A DNA stretch of 64,000 nt from assembly GCA_021014325.1 (NCBI GenBank), contig CM037476.1, forward strand, positions 15,164,827 to 15,228,826, written 5' to 3'. Under the pieces are notes generated by a model, which was given only the letters and a program-made list of their open reading frames with translations, was not told where the DNA came from and made no database searches. Of this stretch, positions 11,501-24,400 are shown in pieces; within the stretch, counting starts at the first letter, position 1; every line of letters starts with the position of its first letter. The DNA comes from Plazaster borealis. Lineage: Eukaryota > Echinodermata > Asteroidea > Forcipulatida > Labidiasteridae. The position numbers and the translations under genes are program-made.

Positions 11501-12847
11501 TGGCAACCTGTTTGTGTACCAGTGAGAAAACAATTTACTGTTCTGCAATGTGGAAAGTACAACTAAAGATCCACTCGACCAAACAATTTGGACCCCTTAT
11601 TTGTTACCTAACGTGTTTTGTATACTACTTTGCAAGCCTTTCGCTTAAGCTTTTTGTAAAGTAGCCGGGCTAACTGGGCGCTTTACTTTCCCCAGGAAGT
11701 TTTAGTAGCTCACATTTTAAAAATGTATAGGCTATTGTCATAAATGTATTTTTGATATATAAATCAATGGTTTATAACGATCACAACTGATCTATTGGTG
11801 AGATGAGGTTACATTCACACACTCAACAAAAAAGATAGAAAGAAAAAAGAGAGCATATACATAATAAAAAGGAAGGAATAATTGAGTATTATAAACAAAT
11901 AGGTTGCACAATTTGTAGTAGCCCACAGGGCAAGTTGAGATGTGGTGTTTACTATAGACCGTAGCCGTTTTTACTGCTGTGCTGGTGTTATGGCTGAGCC
12001 CTGCTTTGGAAAAATCGCGATTTTAATCTCTTCTTATTCTTCAACATGTATTTTTCAATACATACCTTCGGTATTGTCGGAAGCAAATCGCCTCCCTCCA
12101 CGCGCAAGAACTTCCTTCCAACCCATCCTCGGCCATGAATCCCCTCCCTGGCTCACCCGATCCAAGACTGTCCGTCCTGATGTCGCCATACTCTTCATCT
12201 TCTATGTATTCCTCATCGTCCTCCATAAACTCATCCTGGTCCAGATCAACCAGCGTGCAACTCGAGGCAAGAGTCGAGGAAGAAGAGTTGGAGCCAACGG
12301 GGCTGTCCAGCATGGCTTGGTCACGACCGTAATCCTCTATGGAAAACAGCATTTCTTCCGGTATGTCCTCGGCCACTCTCCACCGTACAAGGTCCGGGCA
12401 AGGTTCTGTCATCTCGCAGATAGATCTATACATCGGGATATTGTGAGCAACATTTAATGTTAACCTGGGCCAATGTTTTCTCTACGACTATTGCTCCTTC
12501 TTCAAGATATTGTTTACAGAGACTCAGAGTCATAGACAGTTTGATAAAACAAAATCTAGTCACCTATTCGTCACCCTTGAGCTTGCGCGGTCCAGCTGTT
12601 CCGTCATACCCTTCAAGATATCGTCTTCGGTCGTCACACCGAACCGGTGGTCAGTCTGACGGCGATACTGTTGCAGTTTCTCGCACTGGACATCCATGGT
12701 GTCCATCACCGATTTCCATACTCTCGTGTCACCCACCAAGCTTGTCAGTGGCGATCTGCTTCGGTAGTTTCGCGGAGACCACGAGCAGAAGTTCCGCGGC
12801 CTGTCTCGATAGTAAAACGGTGAATTCTGGCCGTGAACTTTTGGCAT
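8421..12847 (-). CDS. Unrecognised glutamine/asparagine-rich protein, five coding exons
   Basis: Coding exons on the minus strand: 12847-12575, 12412-12066, 11507-11357, 10789-9219 and 8976-8421; phases 0, 2, 0, 2 agree at every junction and give about 965 residues. The ATG at 12847 has an in-frame TAA four codons upstream. Most splice sites are strong (CGAAG|GTATGT, CTCAAG|GTAAGG, AACTT|GTAAGT, TTTCTATACAG|, TTTGTACGCAG|). Exon 1 holds RSRSP-like basic sequence, and exon 2 a Ser run and the acidic DQDEFMEDDEEYIEDEEYGD. Exon 3 is Arg-rich (VRRRRMFDGRRRG), a possible nuclear signal. Exon 4 is polar with a Q-rich end. Exon 5 carries poly-N then long poly-Q from mixed CAA/CAG codons. No catalytic domain is seen. 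A nuclear, aggregation-prone or prion-like regulator is inference only. Exon 3 is also open in another, coding-like frame, but splice phases select the Arg-rich one. Confidence 0.8.
8460..8790 (-). repeat. CAA/CAG triplet-repeat tract (poly-Q/poly-N)
   Basis: On the minus strand this is a tract of CAA and CAG triplets within the last exon of the poly-Q gene. The pure (CAA)n block near 8490-8528 has about 13 units. Near 8735-8795 the same repeat is read one base over as AAC, giving poly-N. Interruptions include CCA, CAC and CTG codons. Confidence 0.9.
11038..11275. repeat. Inverted-repeat element, GTGTTAAAATT type
   Basis: Left end ACTGCAAAAACTGGGGTGTT and right end AACACCCAGTTTTTGCAGT are exact or near-exact inverted repeats. 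Inner blocks ATTGACACCA and GGGTGTTAAAATAACAC are also mirrored. Total about 238 bp, in intron 3 of the poly-Q gene. Similar CTGCAAAAAC-ended miniature elements are common in animals, often assigned to hAT. Confidence 0.75.
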
Positions 12848-15486
12848 TATTGAAGTTTACAATTTTCCACAGCTGTCCAATTATTTAATCTTTGGGTCCG
12901 TCTTTGTTTAGCAGACACAATGAAAGGGCTACAGAGCCTTCGTGCGGATCGATGGAAGCTCTAAAATGACTTTTACAACGCGCGCGTTTATAGCATGGTG
13001 GACGCGGCAACCGTGGTGGGCGCACGAGTGTATGATGTCATTATACTTTTCAGCAGTAATTATGATTGGACAACTCGAGCACAAAAAGCAAGTTTGTAAA
13101 CTAAATGTGTAGTAGGTTTAGTTCTAAACTTCGACATTACTGTAACTTGTAAGTTTTATTTTGTTAAAGAATGCGATGAAATATATTTTTCAAATGCTAA
13201 ACATTATTTTGGTGGCGGTTTCTCTGATGTATTTTGATGATACCTCTGGCTGGTCCTGGATTAGACCCAGTAACTGGGGCGCTGTACTCGGTTTTTTTCT
13301 CTCGAAATTTTGACATCTGCAGTCGTACTAGCACGACCGCTGATGTAAAGTTTTCTTAAACGGAGTACAACGCCCCACGTTACTGGGGCTCTAGTCCTGG
13401 GGGCGTTCGCAGTGTGCGGCTTCAAGGTTCTTATTTTCGAAACGGCACAACGGGAATTGTTTACCCAGTGAAAGCCTGCGTTTTGAAAAGAACCTTATCT
13501 GGGTATTAAACTGCACACCTGAATTAATACAAGGCTTTCAATTTTTGTCGGAGCCTGAACGAAAAAAAGCCTGCGTTTCGAAAAGATCCTAATCTGAGCA
13601 GGCCTATTTTCGAAACGGCGCACTGGAATTACCAGGCTCTCAGTGTTTTTCGAAGCCTGAACGAGGAAAGCCTGCGAGTCGAAAATACCCAAATCTGGGT
13701 ATTTTCGAAACGGTGGACTGGAATAACCAGGCTTCCAGAATTGTTTTTAAATCCTGAACGGAGAAAGCCTTCGTTTAAAATTACCAACATATTGGCGTTT
13801 TCGAAATGGCGCACTTGAAAAAAACAGTCAAATAATTATAAGCCTAATAGAGAATGCCCACGATGCGTTGCCGCTCATATGTTTTGGGGCGGGGGGGGGG
13901 TTCTGACTGATTTTCGGGTACTCCAGTAAAATTGGTCACAATTTATTTTATGGATGTTCAGATCTTAATATTGCAAGAGTAGTTCTAAATTACTTATGAA
14001 AGCAATAAAACTCTCCGGGGAAGCACGTGTATGCTGTAGGCCTAGCTGTCTCAGGAAAGCCACAAATTAGTGCATAATCCTCTCAAACATCATAATAATA
14101 ATGTTAATACCCAGTCCTTCCATATGGTCCTGTTCCATTATACATTTTCACATCAGTTCAAAGGATCAACTCGGAAAATACTATAGTCCCAAACATTTTT
14201 TTAGCCACTATTTATACCACGTCGTTTTGAATGTAATATCCAAACGCAACCAAATTATAGTAATCTGCCAACTAAAATATTTATAGACCTGAAAATTGGA
14301 ATACCAAGCAGGATTTTATGTCTAACATAGTCTTACTACACTGTGAAGATATTGACAATTCATCTTATGAACTCCTTGTGAAATGGAGCCAGCCAAAGCG
14401 GTAAGATTTATCTGAATCAATCATAGGATTGTGTAACTGTCTGGGCTGCTAAGCAAAAAGCAGAAAAAAACAGTCACAGATTGTACATGTGACACGGTAC
14501 TTTGGCTGGTAACCTAATGCTGGTAATCATAATACTAACAATTTTGACTTAGCAATTTTTTGTGCTGAGCAGCTAGCCTATTATGAACTTTGGGCCAATG
14601 TGAGATAAAAGTGAGGTCATCTCATCATCATGAGATTATCGAAAGAGCTCATGATAACTTTTGACTTGAAACGCTTTGTTTTGGTATACGGGAGGATGTA
14701 GCAATACTTATGGAAATACATTATCTCTGCTATCATTGGGCTTGTCCGTTACCGGTCTATCGTTTAATTATGTCGCACCTGGTTATTGTCATCTTGCCTG
14801 CCTCTCCATCGGCCTGGACGCTCAATCAAGCCTCCCATTAGCATCTGACACTACTCGCCACATGGAACCAAACTAAGTCATGCTTCTCAAGTCTGCATCA
14901 AGTCGCACCTTTTCTCATTTTTCTCCCAAACCTGAAATGCACTCACTATCTCCATCAGAGAATCTGAATTGTCATGCAAATTCAAGAAGTGTGTCAACAT
15001 TTATTTATACCCAATAATGCGCTGCGTTCTTGATGTAGAGTAAATAAAAATAAATTTGAACGCTTTAAACAGCGCCCTCGTTTGGTTCAAATTAGCAAGT
15101 TTTGTTTTCATTATAGTTTTCAAATCGAGGCTCTAATACAAAATGTACGTATCGACGTCCGCTGATTGTATACACAGCGCATACACAAACACACGGACGA
15201 CTAGACTCTGTGTGCGCGCAGCTATCTAGAGAGAAGTGTTGTCTATGATCAGCTAGCTAGTTCGACGTCGCCCATTTTTACGGACGAGGCCAAATTCTGG
15301 ACAAGAATTACATCGGCAATCATCTACTTTCACAAACACCATATCTTTTGAGCTTGTACATCACAGCAATAAAGGAAAAACACTAAAAAGGCTTTCCCGG
15401 CTTCCAGATAATTTCGTTTGTGAATAATCTGGTAAAAGCCGGCGAAAGTGACTACAATCGTTCAGATAAACGACCGGTTTTTAAAA
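12848..15486. other. Divergent intergenic region of poly-Q gene and akirin
   Basis: This holds the presumed promoters of two head-to-head genes. The left flank (12960-13030) has CGCGCGCG and CACGAG-type GC-rich sequence. A degenerate tandem repeat lies at 13428-13820, a G-run at 13897, and a GGGCC-family repeat near 14432-14595. The right flank (15140-15300) has GACGTC twice and precedes the akirin start. No other gene is supported. Confidence 0.5.
13428..13820. repeat. Degenerate tandem repeat, about 95-100 bp period
   Basis: Four or so diverged units share TTTTCGAAACGG(C/T)G, then CTGGAATTACCAGGCT, then AGCCTGAACGA..AAAGCCTGCG. Unit starts lie near 13431, 13500, 13607, 13696 and 13793. Minus-strand open frames reading RRFENxxIxVFxxRRL are products of the repeat, not genes. 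Confidence 0.65.
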
Positions 15487-18400
15487 ATGGCTTGCGCAAC
15501 ATTGAAACGGACTCTAGATTTCGATCCACTTCACAGCCCTGGTGCTTCACCGAAAAGACGAAGATGTACACCCCTTTTGTCCCCATCCACACCGACATCA
15601 TCGACAATGCCATCGTCGTGTCGTCAACCGTCGGCATTTTCTCCAGTAACCCCGAGAATGTCTCCAGGTAAGTTGGAAAATTCTTCGTTGCGATGGTCGG
15701 CAGCCATTATTCTGAGCAGAGGTCGTTTGCCTTTGTGGACTTAATCAGCTGTTCAGACAGAAATAAGTCACCGTCACAGGTTATTCTTTACTTATTGCTT
15801 GGAATCGTGTCTATGGTTTCCTATGTTTTCTCACATTTACATGTTTACTCCATTTCACATGTCTGTGATATATAAAGGCAATGATTTTGACCTTGTATGG
15901 AAACGTAGGAAAGAAAACATTGAATTTACAATACATCCCAACTACGTGGTGGTGGTGGCGGTGACTACTGCCTGGCAATGGGTATGGAGTATATAGAACA
16001 ATGCATTTGTAAAGGGGAAACTGTTGCAAATGATAATTTCTGTGATTGAATTGAATTGAACCTAACAACATATTTTTAGTGAATTTCTTTTCTTTTGGAA
16101 AGAGTGCAGAATCCAACCGTCACTTTGTTTTCATTGGGATAACCCCCTAAATTTAATGTTTTCTACAATAAAAAATCTATTATTAGTAGACAAGTCATTG
16201 TTACATAACTTTTTACTTGGTCCAACAAGTTCCAAATGTTGCCAGGCTAGGAGGGGCAGGAGTGCAGTTCTCTGGACGCCACTCTTCTGCTTACAAGAAC
16301 AGGCTAGCATACCTTTTTGCTTATGCCACTGTAAGCACTAAAAGCAGCGGTTATGAAATACAAAATTCTGCTGAGGGCTGCCCCGTAAGCCAAAATACTT
16401 TTCTAAACAGTTGGCCCCAGGTTATTGGCACTATTTATGGGCCTATGCTACCAGGTAAGATTACATTTAAGCCTATTTTGCAATTTTGAAAAAATTAAAG
16501 TGGAACTTGGATTGTGCATTCTTTCCTGTCTTTGTGAATTATAGTTTTGCAAGGTTGTTATTATGACAACTTTAATCTGAAGGATATCGAAGGATTTGGG
16601 CAGTATGTCTACCCAAGTGCCTAGTCTGTTAGGGTTAATTCAAATAATTGTAATATTGTTGTTTTCTTCCAGTGTACATGTACGTTATCTGGTTACATTA
16701 ATGTCTTTGTGTTTTCCTAGGTTTTTATAAATCTGATTTTTTCTGACATAATTTATTGATGATGATGCTTTTCATTTTCAATTGTTGCCACTTTTGTTTT
16801 GTAATGTAACTAAACTGTATATTAAAATATTTTCAAATATATTTTGAATATTGATTCACAATTAATATATGTGAATTTATTTGTTTTATCAGGCGATAAA
16901 ATGTGGAAGTTATTTTAAAATCATGTAACCCCCCCCCACAAAACTAACTGAAAAAATAATAATAATAATTAATTAAATAACATTAAGTCAATATTGATTA
17001 CTGAAGAATGTAAAGCAAATGTTTTTCTTGTTTAAATTTTAGGACAATTAGCAGCCAACATATGTTTAGAATGGAAGAGAATGAAAAGAAGACAGCACCT
17101 AGAGGACTCTTTAAAATAATATTCATAAATACCCCACACAGTTTCGCTACTCCTATTGGTGGAGAACGCGTCACGTGGGGGTGTTTAAACGGTTGATAAA
17201 GACACAGCTGAAGCTGTTTAAGACCGGCTGGCTTTGCGTGTTGGGCGCGCAAGCTCATGTACACCAATTTGTATTCGTATACACACCGACCGACGCCCAC
17301 AAAACATTTTTACAAAAGTTTTTGGAAATTTGCAAACTTCAAAAAATTCGCAAAAGAAACAGTGTGACATTGTCTATAATTGTGATATTATATTGCTTTT
17401 TAACATAAGGGCATTTATGAATGGGAATAAAAGAGTAGTGACTCGTTCTTAAACGGCCGTTTAAAACCTTGCAGGGTCGTGGCCGTGCGATAAAGGCCCT
17501 CGCCTTCGGCTCGGGCCTTTATCACACGGCCACGACCCTGCCGGTTTTAAACGGCCGTTTAAGAACTCGTCGCCTACTCTTTTATTCCCTTAATAATAAT
17601 AATTAATTAAATAACATTAAGTCAATATTGATAACTGAAGAATGTAAAGAAAATGTTTTTCTTGTTTAAATTTTAGGACAATTAGCAGCCAACATATGTT
17701 TAGAATGGAAGAGAATGAAGAGAAGACGACACCTAGAGGACTCTTTCTCGGAATCGGCCGGCGGTAGCAGCAGCGTCGACATTAACGATTCGGACTCTCA
17801 AGTATCCGACATGATCCACCAAACCTCGTTCCCATCAAGTCAGCATGTGCATTTCCAGGGCTGCGGGACACCCAGTACGTCAGCAGCAGCAGGGGGCAGC
17901 GCCATGGGCATGATCCATGGCAGCAGGGAGCAGCCAATGTTCACCCTGAAACAGGTTATAATAATCTGTGAGAGGATGCTGAAGGAGCAAGAGGCTCGGA
18001 TACGAGAAGAGTACGACAAAGTCTTGTCTTGTAAACTAGCAGGTAAGAACATGGAAAAAATATCAAGCTTATTCCTATCACACTCTAGCCAAACTGAGGG
18101 TTTTAATTTTACCATCATCCCCTATAGCAGGCCTGGAATTGCATGGACTGGAGGCCATGACTTCTGTTCCTCTGGTCTTGGCATTGGTGCCCCTTCGAAA
18201 GTTTTTCATAGACTTTCCAATGGAAGTGCCCTTTGCAAAATGAAAATGGTTTTGCCCTCTCAAAGACGAAATTCCAGTCCTGCGATAAGCCCAAGTCGCT
18301 CAGAGCCAATATAATATCATCCTAACAAAGGTTCTTCTTTCCTCTGTAACTAGTGGGGACTGCACATGAATAACATTTTGCTCTCACATTTTTATGCTGC

Positions 18401-21400
18401 ATTTGTTAAGAGGGAAGATGATAACATAAAACAATAGCAGTCTAAATTTTAACAAACCTTTAACCCATCAAACTCCAACAGCATGTTTTGTTTAATTTTG
18501 TTGTACATACTGAAGATTGCACCAGTAAAATGATTATGCTTTGCATGAAATTAGGTATACAGGAAAGTCCCCTAGAGAGAAAGAGTTTTAATGAGTTTTT
18601 TTCTTTTTCTAAGAACCTTCTCTTATGTAAGTGGAGTTGTCTCTTTAAGTGGTCTCGTGTTGCCTATAGTACTATAGATTCCTTGTACAGTTAGAAATGT
18701 TATAGTCTCCATTTAAAAGTCTGCGTTCTCCCTTAACAGTGGTCTGCTGTCCAAATGCCAGTTAAAACACCCGAGGACCAGCCAGAATTCTCTCCAAGTG
18801 GTCAAGCTGGCTTAATTAGTGTTGAAAAGTATCCCTATAGATTTAATTTAAAGAGTGGACTAGTGAAAAAGCTGGTGGTCTAGTAAAATGACAAGCTAAC
18901 TGGTCCTGCTGGCCAGACACTAAAAAAGTTATGGGCAAACCCTGCAAGTTTGTAGGCTGTACTTGCATGTATGTACATGTACATGTACATATGAACCAAG
19001 TACGATTCTTGTGCAACTGATCGTGATGTCTCGGTCAAGGTTTGCAATCTTTTGAGTCACATTTTGATAAATTGACAAAATGTAATACATGTAGGCATCT
19101 AGATAACTCTGTCGTCCGCTCGACCCCCGCTCACTACCCCTTCTGTCATGTCTAGGGAGGGGACAGGTCATAAAAGCAATCCAAATAAGGATTGGAGCAA
19201 CCACTAGATCAGTCAGCACCTCAGGTGCACTAACTTCCCGCTAAATACACCTGTTGGAGATTTAATAATGAGCCGGTTTTTCTGAGTACCCCCTGAAGCT
19301 AAGCTGTAGTGCACAGCTGAATCACAGTGTAATGTCCGAAGAGTCGTTTCCTTCATCTCCGACTGCCAGACCATCTTGCAGTAGCATTTTGCATTTAACA
19401 TCCCACAACTGCCAAGTTTTATAAATTGTACGCTCACTTGGGACACAAAAATAACCAAGCACTGTGTTATGTAGTGTGCATTCACCGCTCACTGCAAAGC
19501 TGCAAAGCTGCCAACTCTCCCTGATTCTGCAGAAGGTTCCCTGAAAAGATCTTTCCAAGGTCTGATGAGCACATTTGAAAATCTCCCTGAATATTGATTG
19601 TTGTATAAAATCTCCCGGATTGCAAGATACAAATGTTGGCAGCTAGGACTCTGTAACATGTAAAAGAGGACAGATTTCAAGAATTCTCCCTCTAAAACCA
19701 CAGGGCCTGTACTGTACATAGCTCAGTAACTTCACTCCAAAACTAAAGAATATCATTCAGTGTCATTAGCAATTTTCTGATTCTTGTTTGTTAAACTTGA
19801 ATACCCCTTGCTGACCTTGTAGGAGAAGATCTTTGACGAGTTTCCACAAGAAAGAATTCAAAAGGGTAATAAATGCGGGGACAAAACTTGAGGCTGCTGA
19901 ACTCATTTGATTCGGGGTATTTCCAGACCTGCCTTGAAAGATAGTCCGTGACCAACTTTTGGCAAATTCTTCCTATCCTGGACCTTGCTTTTAGTTTCGA
20001 TTGTAATCCGTAATTAAACCTAACCTAATAACCCCACTGCTGTGTTGTGCATTATTCCAACTCCAAATTCAATCAATTGAGTTTTCCTTCCTAGAATTGA
20101 TTAAATCATTCCTTACCCACAGGATAATTTCCCTTGGTGCATTGTAATTGTGTTGGTTGTTAAAGACCTTTTAAAGGGCCTCAGTGGTAAAAAATGTTTT
20201 TTAAACAAATTTATTCGTGGTACTTCATTCTTGTTATGGCAATGCAGTTCTTCGTTTGTAACGTCTTTTGTTAGTGGCATGTCATGGTCAAGCGCACCGG
20301 ACTCAAACTCTGGTGTTTCTGATCAGCAGAAAAAGAACCAGTACACTTACCATTAAGAGCACCTTGTACACCATTACATGTGTACATGTAAAATTGGTCT
20401 TATAATTTCAAACATACACTGAAGCTGTGCATCAACAAACAAAAATGAGCACTTTGGGACGCGTTGGGTGTGAAAAGCGCTATCTGTGTACTGACTCGCG
20501 ACCCTCCCCAGTCGGGCCACTTGGTGGTGACCGGAGCTCCGCCGGGCCCCACCAGAGTACACTGCGACTGCCCTCAAACTCCGTACTTAGCCTTTTCCGG
20601 GGAGGGCCCCCATGCCTCCAAGGCAAGGGTCCCGCCGGGGCCCTCAACCCCTATTGCCCCTTGTCCGGCATGCCTGCTTCATCCTCCCGGGTACTCTAGC
20701 ATGTCTAGGAGGGAAATTAAAAATTTACTGGAACATTTCAAGGGGCACCAAGGCAATGACTAAGCGCATGGAGGCAACCTCCATTGCCCTCAGTGAAGTT
20801 GAAGCTCGTAACAATATAATACGTATTAACTACGGTGGTAAAGTAAAGTACACCATTTGTTTTGTCATTTTTTTACAATTTTGGTTTTGAAATCAAATAA
20901 CTGTGATCCCCATTTTCATTTTCATGTTTCATTTCAAAGAAATGAGATAAAGAAACACTTAAACACAGTATGGCTCAGTTCATTCCTATTTTGGCCCTTT
21001 GATCAAGTATGGCTTTGATCAAGTCAAGGCATTACATGTGTGGTGTACTGTTGTTTTCTTTAACCACTTCATGTCTATATTCAGAATTCTTTTTTGAGTG
21101 ATAGGAGTAATGATTTTCCTTTGAAAATATTTTTGCCACAATGAAACCTGACTTGACAAAGGAAAGATAACAAAGTTTCTCATAATAAGCACCAGGATTT
21201 GTTGTTGTCTTGTGAGAAAATATCAGTAGGCACTCACCGTGAATCGCAGAACCTCGACCGTTGGCGTCAGGCATCACCAATAATCTACCATGGTGTGTGG
21301 GTCATTCCATGTCAAATCCACCAAGAATTTCCTTTGACCTTTCAGATTGTTTCCAAAATTAAGAGTTCGATTTGGATCCATGAGAAACGGTAACAAAAGA

Positions 21401-24400
21401 ACCAATACACGCTGACCAACTTTTAGCTAATTATCGATACCTCACGAATGTAAACACCAATATCTCAAGAAGTATAGTTCAAAGATGAGTAAAAAATATA
21501 TAATAATAATGATAACCAATGGCGGTAGCCTGTCTATTCTTTTCCATTCTTGTATGCCACATTAACAAATGGACAATAGTCGGGAATCAGGGATTACTCA
21601 ATTAGCCCCGGAAAAAGGGATAAATTACGAGCATGATTTCCAGTACCTTCTGTCATTCTTTGTATAGGTGAAACAAAGCATAGCACGGTGCATGCCTGTG
21701 CACTCTACACAATGGAATGTCCGGGTGGATATACGTCAGCTGTCTAAGTGACAGCAAAATAAAAATGGCCTTGCCCCCTCAAAGATGAAATTCAAGGCCT
21801 GATTTGTGTACCTTATAGTAAATATAATTATAGTTCGACTGCGGCAATGGGAGGAGGTGGTCTTCAAATGCTACTTTCTAGACTTTCATTGTATTTTAGA
21901 CGAAAATGTACAAAGTTTCTCCGGAGAATTATAAATCCTGAACTTTTTCTTGAATTAAAGGGCTTTCTTTGTTTCCATAATGTGTAAAATAAAAAGCTTC
22001 TAAAATAAATGGTTATATGGTACAGTATGTAAGTGTAGCAAATTGTAGACTTGGAGGTTTTGGTGGGTTTTTTTCGAATCCAATTAGTCATAGATGTTAC
22101 TTATTTTTTGTTACAATTCACTCCTAAGCTAGGAGCTTCGTCATTATTAAATGGTGTACACATGTAGCAAATTAGTTGGGAAGTATTTAAATTAAATTAT
22201 ATTGAAAGTAGTTGTGATAATAAATATACATCTTTGAACTTAAAAGCTTGTTATTTAAAAAAGACATTGAAACTGCCAATTCCATGTAGCCTCTACGTAC
22301 GTGAGCATCACCTGACGTTGTAGAAGTAGTTTGAACTGGTTCACCGTACATGGGTGCATCTTTAAACACGGATGACTGGTCCCCATGTGTCATTGAGATC
22401 CTATTGAGTGAAATTTCCTTTGGATATTATCAACTAGCCATGGGTCAGCAAAAATAAACTGACATTTCGTTCGGGCGTTAAGTCGTTACTGATAATTGGG
22501 TTCATGAGAATAGAAATGACACTCACTGTACACAGATACACTTAAGGGATGGCAGATACGGTATTGTTTTGTACTATGAAGCTAAATTACGGGAGTGCTA
22601 AGATTTTTAATTTGGGCCAAATTTCACAGAGCTGCTTTAGCACAAAAGATAGCTTAGCACTAAAAATACAAATTGTTGCTTTAAGACCAGAATAAGGTTA
22701 CCAGCCAAAATAGAATGTCACACCATCTGTGACTGGTACGGACTGCTTACTTTTGCTCAGCAGAAAACATGTAGGCACTATTGTCTGCTGAAGCAAAAAT
22801 AGCTAAGCACAACAAAATATGCTTAACCAGAATAAGGTTACCAGCCAAATTCACCATTTCACATACATCTTTGGTTGGTAAAAGCTTATGTTTGCATAGC
22901 AGGAAATTGTTAAGCAATATTCAGTGCTTAGGCAACTCTACGAAACTGGGTTCAGAATGTTGAATAGGGGCACATCCGAATTTGCAAGGTGTAAATTTGA
23001 TTTTAAGCAATTGTTCAAAATTTGCTGTAAAATGAGGAAAAAGGCATCCCAATCACTTCTTAGTATGTAAAGATAAAGTTAACGAGTCCAAATTTAAAGG
23101 GGGGGGGGGCATCTCAAAAAAACCATCGCAAACAGAAATTATCCCTTTTACATTGACCAAGTGAAATAACTTTCCCTTACTTGTGACTTGTACATGTAAG
23201 CACAACATTCCATGTCTGGTGTAGTAGGCCTACATATCCAATCGCAGTTCCCATGTAGCTTCTAAAATTCCTGCTTAGTTGGAAAGTGTTTTCATTGGAA
23301 CCCATACCTTCCATCCATGTGCCACCATTTGTTGGTACCGTCATGACAAGTATTTCTGGTAAGCATTTATGCCTGATGCTCAAAAGTTGTGATGACCCCC
23401 CCCCCCCCCCCCCCCGTCTGGTTTTTCAATCAGTGAAACTGCGTAGAAGGAAATCCTGTCATCTACTCAGTTAGAGCACAGGATGGACTTGCAGACACGC
23501 AGGCCAAGAAGATTCATCCTAAATCAATTCTGGGTTGACGTGCCAGTTATGTTGATTCGGAGGGTGGGTGGAGGGATTTTGTTATTTATTTATTTAGTTT
23601 TTTAAATATTTTTACGCAGGACTCTCCCCAATCAGTGCAAGATCAACCTTACTATGCTACATTTACAATGTATGACTAGAGTCCACACCATGGTGCAAGA
23701 CAGACGTACAGATGGGTCGCTTTGAGCTCCTTTGTTTTTAATTTAGACACCCTATGTATGTTGTGCAAATTTGCTATCCACAATTTTAAATTGCATAGCA
23801 AATCGTCCAAATTGCATCGCAAATTGCAACGCGATACATGCGAAATCGTTCCCTGTTGTGCGTGTACAATACATTGTACAGTAGCTCTTTTTTCCAGGGC
23901 CCGATTTATTAGCAGATTGGACAAGTTGTAGCTTTCTAGATGTTGTCTCTTTTGCTGGTCCTTTAGGACTTGAAACTGAGGCCATGTTATAAATGGTCTC
24001 CACTTATGCGGGCAGTAGTTTGTTACACACACTGTGTACACGTACATGTTTACACTAGGCTGCCCGACCACTTGTAAACCACTAAAATTCACCATGATCT
24101 GTCATGACGTGAGAAACATGAACCTTGAAATTGTGTATGCATGTATAATTTAATGGTGTCAGACCAATCTATTGGTCAATAAATTCTACCAATTTCAATC
24201 AAGCATGCAGTCATTCAATTCTGTGACAACTGTACACAGTATGACAAATCAACAGAGTCTAAATCAGTTTCGAACTTGCAGTACATGTAACAAAATCACT
24301 CAATCTAGGTTTTTAGGGATTGTCTCAGAAGTCAAGCACGTTCTAGACGCAAAAGACTCGTGGGCAAGTGCATGCAGTCCGTTGGACCACCAGAAAGTTC

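Noticed and set aside
13495..13814. Minus-strand frames with repeated RRFEN-type segments
   Set aside because: Products of the degenerate tandem repeat at 13428-13820.
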